Origin: Candidatus Melainabacteria bacterium
Lineage (GTDB): Bacteria; Cyanobacteriota; Vampirovibrionia; Obscuribacterales; Obscuribacteraceae
DNA: 64,000 nt
Assembly (NCBI GenBank): GCA_003151275.1
Contig: PLXC01000128.1
Coordinates: forward strand, 6,672-70,671
Direction: 5' to 3'
The notes under the pieces were generated by a model. The model saw only the letters and a list, made by a program, of their open reading frames with translations. It ran no database searches and was not told the DNA's origin. Shown here in pieces: positions 62,645-64,000 of this stretch. How positions within the stretch are numbered: position 1 is the stretch's first letter; the number at the start of each line of letters is the position of its first letter. A program made the translations under genes and the position numbers.

Positions 62645-62720
62645 TCATCCATAATTCTGTCTATTATTTCCAGCAGCTGCTGCCACCGATATAGTCATCG
62701 CTGGCAGCAGACTTCACTTG

Positions 62721-63845
62721 TCAAACCGAGATTGGCGTGACTGGTAAACTCAAAGTGAAAGTGGCGCCCCTATTCCCGACGCTGTTTTCACACCATATTC
62801 GTCCATCATGTGCCTCGACAATCTGTCTGCAGAGATATAAACCTAACCCCGTCCCAAAGGTTGACTCCTTACCGCCCCGCCCTTGATAAAACCGCTGAAA
62901 TAGCCTTTTACGTTCATTCTCTGGTACTCCAGGTCCCGTATCGGCAATCTGAAAAAAAACATTTGATTGGTCGGTCCAAAGCTTGATTGAAATACTTCCG
63001 CCTGGCGGAGTGAATCTAATCGCATTCTCTACAAGATTTTGAACGACACGAAGCATTGAATTGTGTTCGGCTGGGACATGGCCGATGTTTTGGCAATTAA
63101 CCGCCATCTTGATCTGCTTGTCTTTTAGAATAGGTGCCACAGTATCAAGATAGGTATTCACTAGCTTTCGCAGATCAGTGTTTTCCTTTTCGATCTTGTC
63201 GAGATCTTTTTCAAACCGATAAACTTCAATCAGGTTTCTGATCAATGCAAGTAGTGCTTCATTGCTGTCCTTGAGAGTCAGCAACAGTTTGACATGTTGT
63301 GCGGACAGATCCCCCAGACCTCCACTGGCCATCAATTCAAGAATTCGATTGGCGCCGATAAGCGGATTTTTCATGTCGTGCGTCAATGTTGCCATAAAAT
63401 CTTCTCGCTGCTCATATAGCCTGATTCTTTCTGCATTGATTTGTTGAGAACGATGTCGTTCAAGTGCATAGTTCACTGATTTGGCTAATAGGCGATGATT
63501 AATATCACCTTTGAGCAAATAGTCTTGAGCGCCAATCTTAAGCGCCTCCATGGCAGCCTCTTCATCATCTTGCCCCGTTAGCACCACAATTGGTGCTTTC
63601 GTACCGGAACTCATCGACACCAAAGTCTCTAAACCATTGCTGTCAGGCAATGTCAGATCAAGAAGCACAACACCCACTTTCGTTTCATTCACTTTGTTTA
63701 TTGCATCAGACAATGAAGTCGCCACTGATATGATGCTTAAGCTGCTAAAAGTGTGGCGGAGCATCGCCACGATCGCTTTTGCAAATAATGGATTATCTTC
63801 CACAATCAGCACACTAATTGTTTCTTTTAGATGTGTTTGTTCCAT
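62721..63845 (-). CDS. Response-regulator-fused sensor histidine kinase
   Basis: 374 residues from the ATG at 63845 (MEQTHLKETISVLIVEDNPL), preceded by GGGGGT; the open frame reaches 63944. REC domain (~10-128): VEDNPLF, phosphoacceptor in VLLDLTLPDSNG, VVLTGQDDE and the Lys in YLLKGD. HisKA (~150-215): THDMKNPLIGANRILELM with the phospho-His. HATPase (~255-370): NLVENAIRFTPPGG (N box), DTGPGVP (G1) and FGTGLGLYL (G2). No sensor or membrane domain, so a cytoplasmic hybrid that receives a phosphate or a signal at its REC part. No partner gene is adjacent within the window. Confidence 0.93.
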   Translation of the reverse strand: MEQTHLKETISVLIVEDNPLFAKAIVAMLRHTFSSLSIISVATSLSDAINKVNETKVGVVLLDLTLPDSNGLETLVSMSSGTKAPIVVLTGQDDEEAAMEALKIGAQDYLLKGDINHRLLAKSVNYALERHRSQQINAERIRLYEQREDFMATLTHDMKNPLIGANRILELMASGGLGDLSAQHVKLLLTLKDSNEALLALIRNLIEVYRFEKDLDKIEKENTDLRKLVNTYLDTVAPILKDKQIKMAVNCQNIGHVPAEHNSMLRVVQNLVENAIRFTPPGGSISIKLWTDQSNVFFQIADTGPGVPENERKRLFQRFYQGRGGKESTFGTGLGLYLCRQIVEAHDGRIWCENSVGNRGATFTLSLPVTPISV

Positions 63846-64000
63846 AAGACCCCCCAGTCGAACTTTCCGAGCCGTCAAAATTAGTTGCGTCAAGGAAGTG
63901 AGACAGCTCGTCTCACAATTTAAATTTATCGGTCGTTCCCTCACATTTCCGTTATAGGATATGAAGTTGGCAAACCCTTGGCTGCGACTTGAAAGGAGAT

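Noticed and set aside
62677..62710. Intrinsic terminator for the REC-histidine kinase
   Set aside because: The 9-bp inverted repeat (CTGCTGCCA/TGGCAGCAG) is followed by no T-run in the direction of transcription, so it is better treated as part of the mobile-element debris.
1..64000. tRNA or rRNA genes
   Set aside because: I saw no cloverleaf-type sequence or conserved rRNA block in the intergenic regions.

Overview
The window is bacterial chromosomal DNA of roughly 48-50 % GC (by eye), densely coding on both strands, with no rRNA, tRNA or CRISPR array that I can see. It carries RND/adaptor efflux genes, a long rhamnose and envelope-glycan region, a Ser/Thr kinase fused to leucine-rich repeats, a DUF4388 protein, and many lineage-type secreted or unknown proteins. 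With the GC content, this mix fits a non-photosynthetic relative of cyanobacteria (Obscuribacterales / Melainabacteria type). That placement is inference from gene style only; no marker gene is present.

Layout. 1-5.3 kb (minus): a sulfurtransferase, a small Cys/His-rich secreted protein, a periplasmic adaptor and an RND pump cut by the window edge. 5.9-7.9 kb (plus): an unknown protein and a secreted alpha/beta hydrolase. 7.9-14.3 kb (minus): a dTDP-rhamnose locus (sugar transferase, rmlA, rmlB, rmlD, rmlC-like, GT4 glycosyltransferase), with a DUF4143-type ATPase upstream. 15.5-19.8 kb: a motif-rich intergenic region, a GT2 glycosyltransferase, a 49-residue membrane peptide followed by 31-bp tandem repeats, and a 731-residue repeat protein. 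19.9-22.7 kb (minus): a GT-C membrane glycosyltransferase. 22.7-29.3 kb (plus): an intact ParD/ParE-like module, a Cache-HAMP sensor without output domain, an NTT/MFS-like membrane protein with a soluble helical tail, a MerR-like regulator overlapping a VWA protein, then a VapBC-like module whose toxin is truncated. 29.3-35.4 kb (minus): a tight trio (propeller lipoprotein, protein of four GspE-N-like repeats, DUF4388 protein with degenerate GGDEF) and an SGNH-like membrane protein. 35.6-39.1 kb: another GT-C protein, a HELGH metallopeptidase and a small secreted protein. 39.4-46 kb (plus): cysD, cysNC, an FAD-dependent oxidoreductase, a DUF4915-like propeller and a GT4 enzyme. 46-48 kb: the kinase-LRR protein. 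48.1-52.6 kb (minus) and 52.8-61.3 kb (plus): two divergent glycan operons (SDR epimerases, GT2, GT4; then GT4 and three GT-C enzymes). 61.5-64 kb: an unknown protein, mobile-element debris (serine-resolvase tail and 24-bp repeats) and a REC-histidine kinase.

How it works together. Most of the window looks devoted to building a cell-surface polysaccharide: activated rhamnose, a priming sugar transferase, several cytosolic GT4/GT2 enzymes, and polyprenyl-phosphate-dependent GT-C enzymes with outward-facing soluble tails. cysD/cysNC inside this region would supply APS/PAPS, possibly for sulfating the glycan, though no sulfotransferase lies in the window. The best candidates for something new are: a C-terminal module shared by three GT4 enzymes; the soluble tails of the GT-C enzymes; the four-gene sensor/transporter/MerR/VWA cluster bracketed by toxin-antitoxin modules; and the operon combining four GspE-N-like repeats, DUF4388 and a propeller lipoprotein.
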